Assembly: GCF_012223425.1 (NCBI RefSeq)
Contig: NZ_CP038799.1
Location: 3,704,249 to 3,768,248 of the forward strand
Direction of reading: 5' to 3'
Origin: Mycolicibacterium frederiksbergense
Lineage (GTDB): Bacteria; Actinomycetota; Actinomycetes; Mycobacteriales; Mycobacteriaceae
DNA length: 64,000 bases
The position numbers and the translations under genes are program-made. Positions 26,438-35,397 of the stretch are shown piece after piece. The notes under the pieces are model-generated. The model was not told where the DNA came from and searched no databases. It saw nothing but the letters and a program-made list of their open reading frames with translations. Position 1 is the first letter of the stretch; each line of letters begins with the position of its first letter.

Positions 26438-27193
26438 TCACGCCCAGTCGGGGCTGCGTTTCTGCAGGAAGGCCAGCATGCCCTCGCGGGCCTCGGCGGA
26501 GGTGAACAGCTCGGCGGACTGCGCGGTCAAGGCGTCGGCGTGCGCATCGAACCCGGCGAGGATCGCGGCCGTCGTGAGCGCCTTGGACGCCGCCAGACCC
26601 TGCGGGGAGGCCTTGGCGATATCGGCGGACAGGGTGGCGACCGTGCCGGCCACGTCGTCGGTGGCGATGGTGATCAATCCGATGTCGGCGGCCTCCGCCG
26701 GGCCGAACTTCTCGCCGGTGAGGAAGTAGCGGCCCGCCGCCCGCGCGGTCAGCTTCGGCAGCAGCGTCAGCGAGATGATCGACGGGGCGACACCGATGCG
26801 GGCCTCGGTGAGCGCGAACGTGCTCTGCGGCCCGGCCACCGCGATATCGCACGCGCCGACCAGTCCCATCCCGCCGGCGCGGACGTGACCGTCCACGGCG
26901 GCGATCACGGGCACCGGCGCCGCCAAGATCGCCTGCAGCAGCCGGGTCATCTCGCGGGCGCGGTCCACCGCGATGTCTCCAGGGTCCCGACCGGCGGCCT
27001 CGCTGAGGTCGGCGCCGGCGCAGAAGGTCCGCCCGGTGTGCCCGAGAACCACCACCCGGGCCCCGGCCGCGACGGCGTCGTCGAAACCGCGGTGCAGTTG
27101 TTCGACGAGCGCGGTGGACAGCGCGTTGTGGTTGTGCGGGGAGTCCAGCGTCAGCCGCGCGACCCGGCCCTGGAGCGTGTATTCGACGAGCAT
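26438..27193 (-). CDS. echA7: Enoyl-CoA hydratase/isomerase family protein (EchA7-like)
   Basis: Crotonase-fold protein of 251 residues. It shows the oxyanion-hole segments GRTFCAGADLSE and AAVDGHVRAGGMGLVGACDIAVAG, and ALTEARIGVAPSIISL where relatives carry a catalytic Glu (here in TEARIGV). It would hydrate an enoyl-CoA or cleave a hydroxymethylglutaryl-type CoA ester in the same pathway as its neighbours. Its ATG overlaps the fadE12 stop (ATGA), making it the last gene of a six-gene operon that also holds acyl-CoA carboxylase and two acyl-CoA dehydrogenases; M. tuberculosis has echA7 in the same place. Confidence 0.9.
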   Translation of the reverse strand: MLVEYTLQGRVARLTLDSPHNHNALSTALVEQLHRGFDDAVAAGARVVVLGHTGRTFCAGADLSEAAGRDPGDIAVDRAREMTRLLQAILAAPVPVIAAVDGHVRAGGMGLVGACDIAVAGPQSTFALTEARIGVAPSIISLTLLPKLTARAAGRYFLTGEKFGPAEAADIGLITIATDDVAGTVATLSADIAKASPQGLAASKALTTAAILAGFDAHADALTAQSAELFTSAEAREGMLAFLQKRSPDWA

Positions 27194-28353
27194 CAGTAGG
27201 ACCGGGGCAGGCCCAGCGAGGTCTGCGCGACGAAATTCAGGATCATCTCCCGGCTCACCGGCGCGATGCGGGCCAGCCGGGAGGCGGTCAGCACCGACGC
27301 GATGCCGTACTCCTTGGTCAGCCCGTTGCCGCCCAGCGACTGCACGGCCTGGTCGACGGCGCGCACCGAAGCCTCGCCCGCGGCGTACTTGGCCATGTTC
27401 GCGGACTCGGCGGCGCCGAAATCGTCACCGCTGTCATAGAGCGCGGCAGCCTTCTGCATCATCAGCTTGGCCAACTCGATCTCGATGTGGTTCTGCGCCA
27501 ATGGATGTGAGATGCCTTGATGCGCGCCGATGGGTGTCTTCCAGACCTGCCGGGTCTTGACGTAGTCGGTGGCCTTGCCGATGGCGAAGCGTCCCATGCC
27601 GACGGCGCTGGCCGCCCCCATGATGCGCTCGGGGTTCAGCCCGGCGAACAGCTGCGCGATCGCCGCGTCCTCGGAACCGACCAGCGCGTCCGACGGCAGC
27701 CGGACGTCGTCGAGGAAGACCTGGAACTGGTACTCGGGGCTGAGGATCTCCATCTCGATCTTCGTCCAGGACAGTCCCGGGGTGTCGGTGGGCACCACGA
27801 ACAACGCGGGCTTCAGATTGCCGGTCTTGTGATCCTCGGTGCGGCCGACGACGAGCACGGCCTGGGCCTGGTCCACGCCGGAGATGTACACCTTGGCACC
27901 CGAAAGGATCCAGTCGCTGCCGTCGCGGCGCGCGGTGGTGGTGATGCGGTGGCTGTTGGAGCCGGCGTCCGGTTCGGTGATGGCGAAGGCCATGGTGATC
28001 GAGCCGTCGGCGATCCCCGGGATCCAGCGCTTCTTCTGCTCGTCGGTGCCGAACTTACTGATGATGGTGCCGTTGATGGCGGGGGAGACCACCATCATCA
28101 GCAGCGGACAGCCGCCCGCCGACATCTCCTCCATCACCATCGACAACTCGTACATGCCGGCGCCACCGCCGCCGTACTCCTCGGGGAGATTCACTCCGAT
28201 GAAACCGAGCTTGCCTGCCTCCGACCACAGTTCGTCGGTGTGCGCGCCGGCGCGCGCCTTCTCCAGGTAGTAGTCCTGGCCGTAGTTGGCGGCCATCGCC
28301 GAGACGGCCTTGCGCAGCGCCTGCTGTTCCTCGGTCTCGATGAAGCTGGTCAC
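27193..28353 (-). CDS. fadE12: Acyl-CoA dehydrogenase FadE12
   Basis: FAD-dependent acyl-CoA dehydrogenase of 386 residues, forming the 2,3-double bond of an acyl-CoA. Seen are the N-terminal helical domain (GFIGVNLPEEYGGGGAGM), the beta domain (MAFAITEPDAGSNSHRITTTARRDG, ILSGAKVYISGVDQA) and the C-terminal FAD/adenine region (QSLGGNGLTKEYGI). GTG 28353 is preceded by AAGGAG and overlaps the accA2 stop as GTGA, so coupling is strong. In the operon it probably works on the branched acyl-CoA that the AccA2/AccD2 carboxylase then carboxylates, as in leucine or citronellol catabolism. Confidence 0.92.
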   Translation of the reverse strand: MTSFIETEEQQALRKAVSAMAANYGQDYYLEKARAGAHTDELWSEAGKLGFIGVNLPEEYGGGGAGMYELSMVMEEMSAGGCPLLMMVVSPAINGTIISKFGTDEQKKRWIPGIADGSITMAFAITEPDAGSNSHRITTTARRDGSDWILSGAKVYISGVDQAQAVLVVGRTEDHKTGNLKPALFVVPTDTPGLSWTKIEMEILSPEYQFQVFLDDVRLPSDALVGSEDAAIAQLFAGLNPERIMGAASAVGMGRFAIGKATDYVKTRQVWKTPIGAHQGISHPLAQNHIEIELAKLMMQKAAALYDSGDDFGAAESANMAKYAAGEASVRAVDQAVQSLGGNGLTKEYGIASVLTASRLARIAPVSREMILNFVAQTSLGLPRSY

Positions 28354-30314
28354 GATTGATCTCCTTCGGGGTTTTCGATCCGGGCCAGGACGGCTCCGAC
28401 CTCGACCTGTTGTCCGGGCTGCACATTCAGTTCGGCGAGCACGCCGTCGGCCGGGGCGGTGATGGTGTGCTCCATCTTCATGGCCTCCAGCCAGATCAGC
28501 GACTGCCCGGAGGTGACGGTGTCTCCCGCTGCGGCACCCACCCGCACCACCGAGCCCGGCATCGGGGCGAGCAGCGAACCGTGCGCCACCGCGGAGTCCG
28601 GATCCGGGAAACGCGGAAGGCTGGTCAGCGGGGCAGGCCCGATCGGCGAATCGACGAAGACGTCGTCTCCGTAGCGGGCCACGTCGAACGCCTGTTCGGC
28701 GCCGCCCACGGACAGCACCACCCGTGTCGGACTGCTCGACACCACGGTGACAGCCGGGAAGTCGGGTAACTCGACCGCACTGCGGCCGACGCGATACCGG
28801 ATGAGCTGTTCCTCTCCGGCGGCGTCCCGGAACGCCCGGGTCTGGTAGCCCGAGAAGAGGTTGCGCCACCCGCTGGGAGCGGGGCCGAAAGCAGTTGCGG
28901 TGCTGCGGTTGTGTGCGGCATCGGCGAGCGCAGCGGCCAGCGCCGACAGCGCGGCGGTGTCCGGTGGGGCGGCCGATAGGTCGGCCAGTCCGTGGGTGTC
29001 GAAGAACGCGGTGTCGGTGTCACCGGCCAGGAACGCCGGGTGCCGCAACACATTGACCAGCAGATGACGGTTGGTCCCCACCCCGTGAATCCGGGCGTGG
29101 GCCAACGCATCCGCAAGGGTCGCCGCGGCCCGCTGCCGGGTGGGCGCGAACGAGATCACCTTCGCCAGCATCGGGTCATAGAACACCGACACCTGTGAGC
29201 CGTCCACGATGCCCGAATCCAGCCGGACCCCAACCCGTCCGAGCGTGCCGAACTCGGTACGTGCGGCGGGAACGGCGAAATGGTGCACGGCACCGGCCTG
29301 CGGCTGCCAGCCGCGGGCCGGGTCCTCGGCGTACAGCCGGGCCTCGATCGAATGCCCTTGCGCCGCGGGGGGTTGCGCGGGCAGTGCGGCCCCGTCGGCC
29401 ACCTCGATCTGCAATTCGACGAGATCGAGACCGGTGGTTTCCTCGGTGACCGGATGCTCCACCTGCAGCCGGGTGTTCATCTCCAGGAAGAAGAATTCAC
29501 CGCGGGCGTCGGCCATGAACTCGACGGTGCCCGCGCCGGTGTACCCGATGGCTCCCGCGGCCAGCCGCGCGGCCTCGAAGAGCTTGGCGCGCATCCCCGG
29601 CGTGCGTTCCACCAGGGGTGAGGGTGCCTCCTCGATGACTTTCTGGTGCCGGCGCTGAATCGAGCATTCACGCTCGCCGACGGCCCAGACGGTGCCGTGC
29701 TGATCGGCCATCACCTGGACCTCGATATGGTGGCCGGCGGCCAGATAGCGTTCGCAGAACACCGTCGGATCGCCGAACGCAGACTGGCTTTCCCGTTGCG
29801 CGGCAGCCACTTCGGTGGGCAGCGCCGCGAGGTCGCGAACCACCCGCATACCGCGTCCGCCACCGCCGGCGGACGCCTTGATCAGCACCGGCAGCTGCGC
29901 GGCGGTCACCGCGGCGGGATCCAGTTCGGCCAGCACCGGCACGCCGGCGGCGGCCATCATTTTCTTGGCTTCGATCTTGGAGCCCATCGACTGCACCGCC
30001 GATACCGGCGGGCCGATCCAGACCAACCCGGCCCGTTGCACGGCCTCGGCGAACTCCGCGTTCTCGGAGAGAAATCCGTATCCCGGATGGATGGCGTCGG
30101 CACCGGCCGTGTGCGCCGCGGCGATGAGCTGTCCGGCATCCAGGTAGCCGTTGCGGCCCTCCAGGCGCACCCGGACATCGGCCTCGGCGACGTGCGGGGA
30201 CGCGGCATCGGGATCGGTGTACACCGCGACGGTACCGATGCCGAGGCGGCGGCATGTGGTGAACACCCGGCGGGCGATCTCGCCACGGTTGGCGACAAGG
30301 ACTCGTGTGATCAT
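28350..30314 (-). CDS. accA2: Acyl-CoA carboxylase alpha subunit (biotin carboxylase plus BCCP)
   Basis: A 654-residue subunit that carboxylates its own biotin with ATP and bicarbonate. The N-terminal biotin-carboxylase domain shows RVLVANRGEIARRV, the glycine-rich ATP-grasp loop KASAGGGGRGMRVV, and the EMNTRLQVEHPVTE active-site signature. The C-terminal carrier domain contains EAMKMEH, the biotinylated lysine motif, about 35 residues from the end. The start is ATG 30314, five bases before the accD2 stop. With AccD2 it should form a 3-methylcrotonyl- or geranyl-CoA-type carboxylase; the pairing with two FadE proteins and an AtuA-like protein supports a branched substrate. Confidence 0.93.
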   Translation of the reverse strand: MITRVLVANRGEIARRVFTTCRRLGIGTVAVYTDPDAASPHVAEADVRVRLEGRNGYLDAGQLIAAAHTAGADAIHPGYGFLSENAEFAEAVQRAGLVWIGPPVSAVQSMGSKIEAKKMMAAAGVPVLAELDPAAVTAAQLPVLIKASAGGGGRGMRVVRDLAALPTEVAAAQRESQSAFGDPTVFCERYLAAGHHIEVQVMADQHGTVWAVGERECSIQRRHQKVIEEAPSPLVERTPGMRAKLFEAARLAAGAIGYTGAGTVEFMADARGEFFFLEMNTRLQVEHPVTEETTGLDLVELQIEVADGAALPAQPPAAQGHSIEARLYAEDPARGWQPQAGAVHHFAVPAARTEFGTLGRVGVRLDSGIVDGSQVSVFYDPMLAKVISFAPTRQRAAATLADALAHARIHGVGTNRHLLVNVLRHPAFLAGDTDTAFFDTHGLADLSAAPPDTAALSALAAALADAAHNRSTATAFGPAPSGWRNLFSGYQTRAFRDAAGEEQLIRYRVGRSAVELPDFPAVTVVSSSPTRVVLSVGGAEQAFDVARYGDDVFVDSPIGPAPLTSLPRFPDPDSAVAHGSLLAPMPGSVVRVGAAAGDTVTSGQSLIWLEAMKMEHTITAPADGVLAELNVQPGQQVEVGAVLARIENPEGDQS

Positions 30315-30319
30315 GGCGC

Positions 30320-31915
30320 TCACATCCTGAAGACGCCGAAGTTCGACGTCCCCTCGATCGGTCCGCTGGCGATGGCGGACAGGCACATTCCCAGCACGGT
30401 GCGGGTATCGCGCGGGTCGATGACACCGTCGTCGTAGAGCCGGCCGGACAGGAACATAGGCAGGGATTCCGCCTCGATCTGTGCCTCGACCGCGGCGCGC
30501 AACGCGGCGTCGGCGGCCTCGTCGACCTGCTGGCCGCGGGCTTCGGCGGCGGCCCGGCTGACGATCGACAGCACGCCGGCCAGCTGCGTTCCGCCCATCA
30601 CCGCAGATTTCGAACTGGGCCAAGCGAACAGGAAACGCGGGTCGTAGGCGCGCCCGCACATCCCGTAGTGGCCGGCCCCGTAGGACGCCCCGATGAGCAG
30701 GGAGATGTGCGGCACTGCTGAGTTGGAGACGGCGTTGATCATCATGGATCCGTGTTTGATCATGCCGCCCTCCTCGTACGCCTTGCCGACCATGTAGCCG
30801 GTGGTGTTGTGCAGGAACAGCAATGGCGTGTTCGCGCGGTTGGCCAGCTGGATGAATTGAGTGGCCTTCTGCGACTCCTCGGAGAACAGCACGCCGCGGG
30901 CGTTGGCGAGGATGCCGACCGGATAGCCGTAGAGGGTGGCCCATCCGGTGACCAGCGATGAACCGTAGAGCGGTTTGAACTCGTCGAAGTCCGAGCCGTC
31001 CACGATGCGGGCGATCACATCGCGCGGGTCGAACGGGATGCGCAGGTCGGCGCCGACGATACCGAGCAGCTCCTCGGCGTCGTACTCGGGCTCGACGACC
31101 GGCGCCGGTGCCGGTCCCTGTTTGCGCCAGTTCAGCCGCGCCACGACGCGCCGTCCGATGCGGATGGCATCGAGCTCGTCGTCGGCCAGGTAGTCGCCCA
31201 GACCGGATGTGCGGGCGTGCATCTCGGCGCCGCCGAGGGACTCGTCGTCGGATTCCTCGCCGGTGGCCATCTTGACCAGTGGGGGCCCGGCGAGGAACAC
31301 CTTGGAGCGTTCCCTGATCATCACCACGTGATCGGACATGCCGGGCACGTAGGCGCCGCCGGCGGTGGAATTGCCGAAGACCAGTGCGATGGTGGGGATC
31401 CCGGCGGCCGACAGTCTGGTCAGGTCACGGAACATCTGCCCGCCCGGGATGAAGATCTCCTTCTGTGTGGGCAGGTCCGCGCCGCCGGATTCCACCAGGG
31501 AGATCACCGGAAGCCGGTTCTCCATCGCGATCTGGTTGGCGCGCAGGATCTTCTTCAGCGTCCACGGGTTGCTGGTGCCGCCCTTGACGGTGGGATCGTT
31601 GGCGACGATCAGGCACTCGACACCCTCGACCGCACCGATACCGGTGACCACACTGGCGCCGACGGTGAAGTCGCTGCCCCAGGCGGCCAGCGGGCTCAGC
31701 TCCAGGAACGGGGCATCCGGGTCCAGGAGCAGCTCAACCCGTTCGCGTGCCGTCAGCTTGCCCCGGGCATGGTGGCGGTCGACGTACTTGCTGCCGCCGC
31801 CGGCGAGGGCGCGTTCGTGTTCGGTGGCCAGCTCGGCCAGCTTGACCGTCATGGCGTCGGCGGCCTCGCCGTAGGCCGCCGCGCGCGGATCCAGGGTCGA
31901 TGTCAGTCGGGTCAT
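30320..31915 (-). CDS. accD2: Acyl-CoA carboxylase beta subunit (carboxyltransferase)
   Basis: Carboxyltransferase of 531 residues, transferring the carboxyl group from biotin to an acyl-CoA. The order of motifs fits 3-methylcrotonyl-CoA-carboxylase-type beta subunits: YVDRHHARGKLTARERVELLLDP at the N-terminus, SLVESGGADLPTQKEIFIPGGQMFRDLTRLSAAGIPTIALVFG, and FLHNTTGYMVGKAYEEGGMIKHG with SYGAGHYGMCGRAY in the second half. The NTTGYMVG segment is characteristic of MccB and GCCase rather than propionyl-CoA carboxylase. The start ATG 31915 overlaps the fadE13 stop (ATGA). Confidence 0.93.
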   Translation of the reverse strand: MTRLTSTLDPRAAAYGEAADAMTVKLAELATEHERALAGGGSKYVDRHHARGKLTARERVELLLDPDAPFLELSPLAAWGSDFTVGASVVTGIGAVEGVECLIVANDPTVKGGTSNPWTLKKILRANQIAMENRLPVISLVESGGADLPTQKEIFIPGGQMFRDLTRLSAAGIPTIALVFGNSTAGGAYVPGMSDHVVMIRERSKVFLAGPPLVKMATGEESDDESLGGAEMHARTSGLGDYLADDELDAIRIGRRVVARLNWRKQGPAPAPVVEPEYDAEELLGIVGADLRIPFDPRDVIARIVDGSDFDEFKPLYGSSLVTGWATLYGYPVGILANARGVLFSEESQKATQFIQLANRANTPLLFLHNTTGYMVGKAYEEGGMIKHGSMMINAVSNSAVPHISLLIGASYGAGHYGMCGRAYDPRFLFAWPSSKSAVMGGTQLAGVLSIVSRAAAEARGQQVDEAADAALRAAVEAQIEAESLPMFLSGRLYDDGVIDPRDTRTVLGMCLSAIASGPIEGTSNFGVFRM

Positions 31916-33063
31916 TGCAGGCCCATCGTCTTGGCCGCCAGCGAGGTGAGGATCTCGGTGGTGCCGCCGCCGATGCCGAGGATGCGCATATCGCGGTATT
32001 GCCGCTCCACCTCGGCCTCGGCCATATAGCCCATCCCGCCGAACAATTGGACGGCCGCATTCGCCACCCACTCACCGGCCTCCACGGCGGTGTTCTTGGC
32101 GAAGCAGACCTCGGTGATCAGGTTCGTCTCGCCCGCCATCTCGCGCTCCACCAGCCGGTGGGTGTACACCCGTGCCACATCGATGCGCCGCGCCATGTCG
32201 GCCAGTGTGTTCTGCACGGCCTGCCGGGAGATCAGCGGACGGCCGAAGGTCTCCCGGTCCCGGCACCACTGCACGGTCAGGTCCAGGCACCGTTGTGCGC
32301 TGGCATAGGCCTGCGCGGCCAGGCCCACCCGCTCGGAGACGAAGGCGCCGGCGATCTGCACGAAGCCGGTGTTCTCCGCTCCGACCAGGTTCGCGGCGGG
32401 CACCCGGACATCGGTGTACGACAGTTCCGCGGTATCGCTGGAACGCCAGCCCATCTTCTCCAGCTTGCGACTGACCTCGAAGCCCGCAGTGTTCTTGTCC
32501 ACGACGAGCAGGGACACCCCGGCGGCGCCCGGTCCGCCGGTGCGCACCGCGGTGACCACGTAATCGGCGCGCACACCGGAGGTGATGTAGGTCTTGGCAC
32601 CGTTGACGATGAAATCGTCGCCGTCGCGGACAGCTTTGGTGGTCAGGTGTCCGACATCGGAGCCGCCGCCGGGTTCGGTGATGGCCAGTGACCCGATGAG
32701 GTCACCGCGCAAGGTGGGCCGCACGTAGGTGTCGATGAGGCGCTGATCGCCGGAGGCGATCATGTGCGGCACCGCGATGCCGCAGGTGAACAGCGAGGCG
32801 AACGTGCCGCCCGGCACGCCGGCCTGATGCAGTTCTTCGCAGATGATCACCGCGTCCGCGCCGTCACCGCCTCCGCCGCCGACCGATTCCGGGTAGGGCG
32901 CACCGAGCAACCCGGCCGCGCCGGCCTTGGCGTGCAGCTCGCGGGGGATCTCGCCGGCGCGTTCCCACTCCTGCGCGTAGGGCAGGATCTCGCGCTCGGC
33001 GAACGCCCGCACCGTCTTTCGCAGATCTTCACGTTCGGGGGCGTGCCAGATGCTCTTGCTCAT
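31912..33063 (-). CDS. fadE13: Acyl-CoA dehydrogenase FadE13
   Basis: Second acyl-CoA dehydrogenase of the operon, 383 residues, also FAD-dependent. The N-terminal helices include YPESVGGGGGDGADAVIICEELHQAGV, the middle domain reads SLAITEPGGGSDVGHLTTKAVRDGD and FIVNGAKTYITSGVRADYVV, and the C-terminal domain ends QLFGGMGYMAEAEVERQYRD. The start ATG 33063 is chosen because the upstream open frame does not resemble the family and is low-complexity intergenic DNA. Together with FadE12 it suggests two different desaturation steps, or a heteromeric enzyme as seen for some steroid FadE pairs. Confidence 0.9.
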   Translation of the reverse strand: MSKSIWHAPEREDLRKTVRAFAEREILPYAQEWERAGEIPRELHAKAGAAGLLGAPYPESVGGGGGDGADAVIICEELHQAGVPGGTFASLFTCGIAVPHMIASGDQRLIDTYVRPTLRGDLIGSLAITEPGGGSDVGHLTTKAVRDGDDFIVNGAKTYITSGVRADYVVTAVRTGGPGAAGVSLLVVDKNTAGFEVSRKLEKMGWRSSDTAELSYTDVRVPAANLVGAENTGFVQIAGAFVSERVGLAAQAYASAQRCLDLTVQWCRDRETFGRPLISRQAVQNTLADMARRIDVARVYTHRLVEREMAGETNLITEVCFAKNTAVEAGEWVANAAVQLFGGMGYMAEAEVERQYRDMRILGIGGGTTEILTSLAAKTMGLQ

Positions 33064-33133
33064 TGCTCGGCTCTCCCTCGCTCCGGTCCTCGCTCGTGCC
33101 TCGCTGCGATCCTCACGAGGGTTCGCCTTCGCA

Positions 33134-34927
33134 TCACAACAGCCTTTCCGGGATGTCGACGTATCGGGATCTGAGCCATTCGCCCAGGCCTTTGGCTTGC
33201 GGATCGAATCGGGCCTGGTAGGCGACACCCTGTCCGAGGATGTCCTCGATGACGAAGTTGACCGCCCGCAGCCGCGGCAGCAGGTGCCGCGTCACGGGCA
33301 GGCCGGCGGTCTCGGGGAGCAGTTCGCGCAGCTTCTCGACGGTCAATGTATTTGCCAGCCAATGCCATTGGGCATCTGCCGTGTTTCCCGTCGCTTCGCT
33401 CGCCCCGGTGACATTTCCCGTCGCTTCGCTCGCCCCGGTGTTGTTTCCCGTCGCTTCGCTCGCCCCGGCTCGCACCCAGACCCCGACGTTGGCGGAGCCG
33501 CCCTTGTCCCCGCTGCGGGCGCCGGCGATGCGGCCCAGCGGTGCCCGGACGGTGGGGCCCGGTGTGATCGGTTCGGGAAGTTCGGGCGCCTCGGCGGGCT
33601 CGACGACCAGCGTCTCGGCCGCCGGGGCGACGGCCACCCGGGTGCCGTCGGCGTGCACGGCGACATGCGGCACCGCGGTGGCATCGACATATCCGGCGGT
33701 GAACACCCCGTACACCTGGCCGTCTCCGGGCGGGGCGGTCGAGGTGAAGCCCGGGTAGCTGGCCAACGCCAGTTCCACTGCGGCGGAGGAAAACTGGCGG
33801 CCCACGATCTTGGGGTCGGGGTCGCGGACGACGCAGTGCAGCAACGCGCTGGCGGTTTCCTCGGTGTCGGCGTCGGGATGATCGGTGCGGGCCAGCGTCC
33901 ACTGCAGCTCGGCGGGCCGGGCCTTGAGGTGGCTTTCCAGCTGGGAGCGAAGCAGCGCGGCCTTGGCTTCGATGTCCAGGCCGGTCAGCACGAACGAGGT
34001 GGCGTTGCGGAAGCCGCCGATGCTGTTCAGCGAGACCTTCAGCGTCGGGGGCGGGGCCTCGCCGCGCACACCGCTGACCCGGACCCGGTCGGGACCGGCC
34101 GCGGAGACCGAGACCGAATCCATGCGCAGCGTCACGTCCGGGTTCGGGTAGCGCGCGCCGGCGATCTCGTAGAGCAGTTGGGCGGTGACGGTGTCGGTGC
34201 TGACCAGGCCACCGGTGCCGGGGTGCTTGGTGATGATCGAGGAACCGTCGGCGGCGATCTCGGCGATGGGGAAGCCGGGATGCCCGAGATCGGGGATCTC
34301 GGTGAAGAACGAGAAGTTGCCGCCGGTGGCCTGGGTGCCGCATTCGATGATGTGGCCGGCCGCGACCGCGCCGGCGAGGGCGTCGTAGTCCGTGCGGGTC
34401 CAGCCGAAGTGGGCGGCGGCCGGACCGACGATCACCGAGGCGTCGGTGACACGGCCGGTGACGACGACATCGGCTCCGGAGTTCAGGCACTCGACGATGC
34501 CCCAGGCGCCCAGGTAGGCGTTGGCGGCGAGCGGTGCCGTTCCCCCGAACCCGAGCTCGTCGGCCCGCGCGACGAGGTCATCACCCTCGACATGGGCGAC
34601 GGCCGCGCGCACTCCGAGTCGATCGGCGAGGTCACGCACCGCGGTGGCCAGCGCGGCCGGATTGAGGCCGCCGGCGTTGGCGACGATCTTCACGCCCTTG
34701 TCCAGGGCGAGTCCGAGCGTGTCCTCCAGCTGGCGCAGGAAGGTCTTGGCGTAGCCGAGTTCGGGGCTCTTGGCCCGGTCGCGGGCCAGGATCAGCATGG
34801 TCAGTTCGGCCAGGTAGTCGCCGGTGAGGTAGTCGAGCTCACCACCTTCGAGCATCTCGCGCATCGCCGCGATGCGGTCACCGTAGAACCCCGAGCAGTT
34901 GCCGATTCGCACTGCTGCAGACTCCAC
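33134..34927 (-). CDS. Acyclic terpene utilization AtuA-like protein (DUF1446), with a 10-residue tandem repeat
   Basis: First gene of the operon, 597 residues, of the AtuA/DUF1446 family linked to citronellol and geraniol breakdown in Pseudomonas. Family features include RIGNCSGFYGDRIAAMREML, VKIVANAGGLNPAALA, DVVVTGRVTDASVIVGPA and GTQATGGNFSFFTEI. The C-terminal region holds RAPLGRIAGARSGDKGGSANVGVWVR. Directly after it three tandem decapeptides of the form GASEATGNxT interrupt the family sequence (about 506-535). The GTG at 34927 is chosen because GGAG lies eight bases upstream; a TTG at 34954 is the longest alternative. Relatives sit in M. tuberculosis as Rv0976c. Confidence 0.86.
   Translation of the reverse strand: MESAAVRIGNCSGFYGDRIAAMREMLEGGELDYLTGDYLAELTMLILARDRAKSPELGYAKTFLRQLEDTLGLALDKGVKIVANAGGLNPAALATAVRDLADRLGVRAAVAHVEGDDLVARADELGFGGTAPLAANAYLGAWGIVECLNSGADVVVTGRVTDASVIVGPAAAHFGWTRTDYDALAGAVAAGHIIECGTQATGGNFSFFTEIPDLGHPGFPIAEIAADGSSIITKHPGTGGLVSTDTVTAQLLYEIAGARYPNPDVTLRMDSVSVSAAGPDRVRVSGVRGEAPPPTLKVSLNSIGGFRNATSFVLTGLDIEAKAALLRSQLESHLKARPAELQWTLARTDHPDADTEETASALLHCVVRDPDPKIVGRQFSSAAVELALASYPGFTSTAPPGDGQVYGVFTAGYVDATAVPHVAVHADGTRVAVAPAAETLVVEPAEAPELPEPITPGPTVRAPLGRIAGARSGDKGGSANVGVWVRAGASEATGNNTGASEATGNVTGASEATGNTADAQWHWLANTLTVEKLRELLPETAGLPVTRHLLPRLRAVNFVIEDILGQGVAYQARFDPQAKGLGEWLRSRYVDIPERLL
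33384..33470. repeat. Three 30-bp in-frame tandem repeats inside the AtuA-like gene
   Basis: TTTCCCGTCGCTTCGCTCG recurs at 33384, 33414 and 33444, exactly 30 bp apart, with near-identical sequence over about 27 bases of each unit. The repeat keeps the reading frame and adds three copies of a decapeptide. Confidence 0.92.
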
Positions 34928-34950
34928 TGAAAGCTCCCATCGCACTCCGA

Positions 34951-34989
34951 CCAACCGGTAGGTAGATTAGTCGGTACCGACGGTACCGC
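34951..34989. promoter_or_regulatory. Palindromic sites upstream of the AtuA-acc operon
   Basis: ACCAACCGGTAGGT at 34951-34964 is a near-palindrome (ACCnACCGGTnGGT form). CGGTACCG occurs twice, at 34973-34980 and 34982-34989, one base apart. Both lie just upstream of the operon start at 34927, in the gap shared with divergent rpmF. A repressor site for the catabolic operon is the likeliest role; the regulator is not in the window. Confidence 0.45.
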
Positions 34990-35172
34990 GTCAAGGGGTG
35001 GGCCTTGATCCGTCCGCTGTTGCAGTCTTGCGCCACGGACATCGCCTCGAGGCCGAAACCGCGTACGTTCCTCCGCAGTTTGGAGGCATCCGGCGGTGCG
35101 GGCTATCCTGTGGTGCAACTTGCCGTCGCTGTTCGCTGCGCGGCGGAAACCCCGCAAGAGGAGATCTCCAAC

Positions 35173-35346
35173 ATGGCTGTGCCCAAGCGCCGGATGTCGC
35201 GCTCGAACACCCGTAGCCGCCGGTCGCAGTGGAAGACCGAGGCCGTCGGCCTGGTCAACGTCGCTGTGGGCGGCCAACAGCGCAAGGTGCCGCGTCGCCT
35301 GCTCAAGGCCGCTCGCCTCGGCCTGGTCGACCTCGACCGCAAGTAA
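35173..35346 (+). CDS. rpmF: 50S ribosomal protein L32
   Basis: A 57-residue basic protein of the large ribosomal subunit. The sequence MAVPKRRMSRSNTRSRR followed by QWKTEAVGLVNV and a lysine/arginine-rich end is typical of actinobacterial L32. It has no cysteines, so it is the zinc-free form of the protein. The ATG at 35173 is preceded by AGAGGAG about a dozen bases upstream. It lies upstream of mprA in the same orientation with a 51-base gap, as in M. tuberculosis (Rv0979A-mprA). Confidence 0.95.
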   Translation: MAVPKRRMSRSNTRSRRSQWKTEAVGLVNVAVGGQQRKVPRRLLKAARLGLVDLDRK

Positions 35347-35397
35347 CCGCTCCAGCGGCGCGCCTCTCAGGTCGCTCTCAGATGGAGGGATGACACT

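Noticed and set aside
33064..33133. CTCGCTCC-rich stretch between fadE13 and the AtuA-like gene as a CRISPR-like or coding repeat
   Set aside because: No regular unit or spacer; just biased intergenic sequence of a kind common in actinobacteria.
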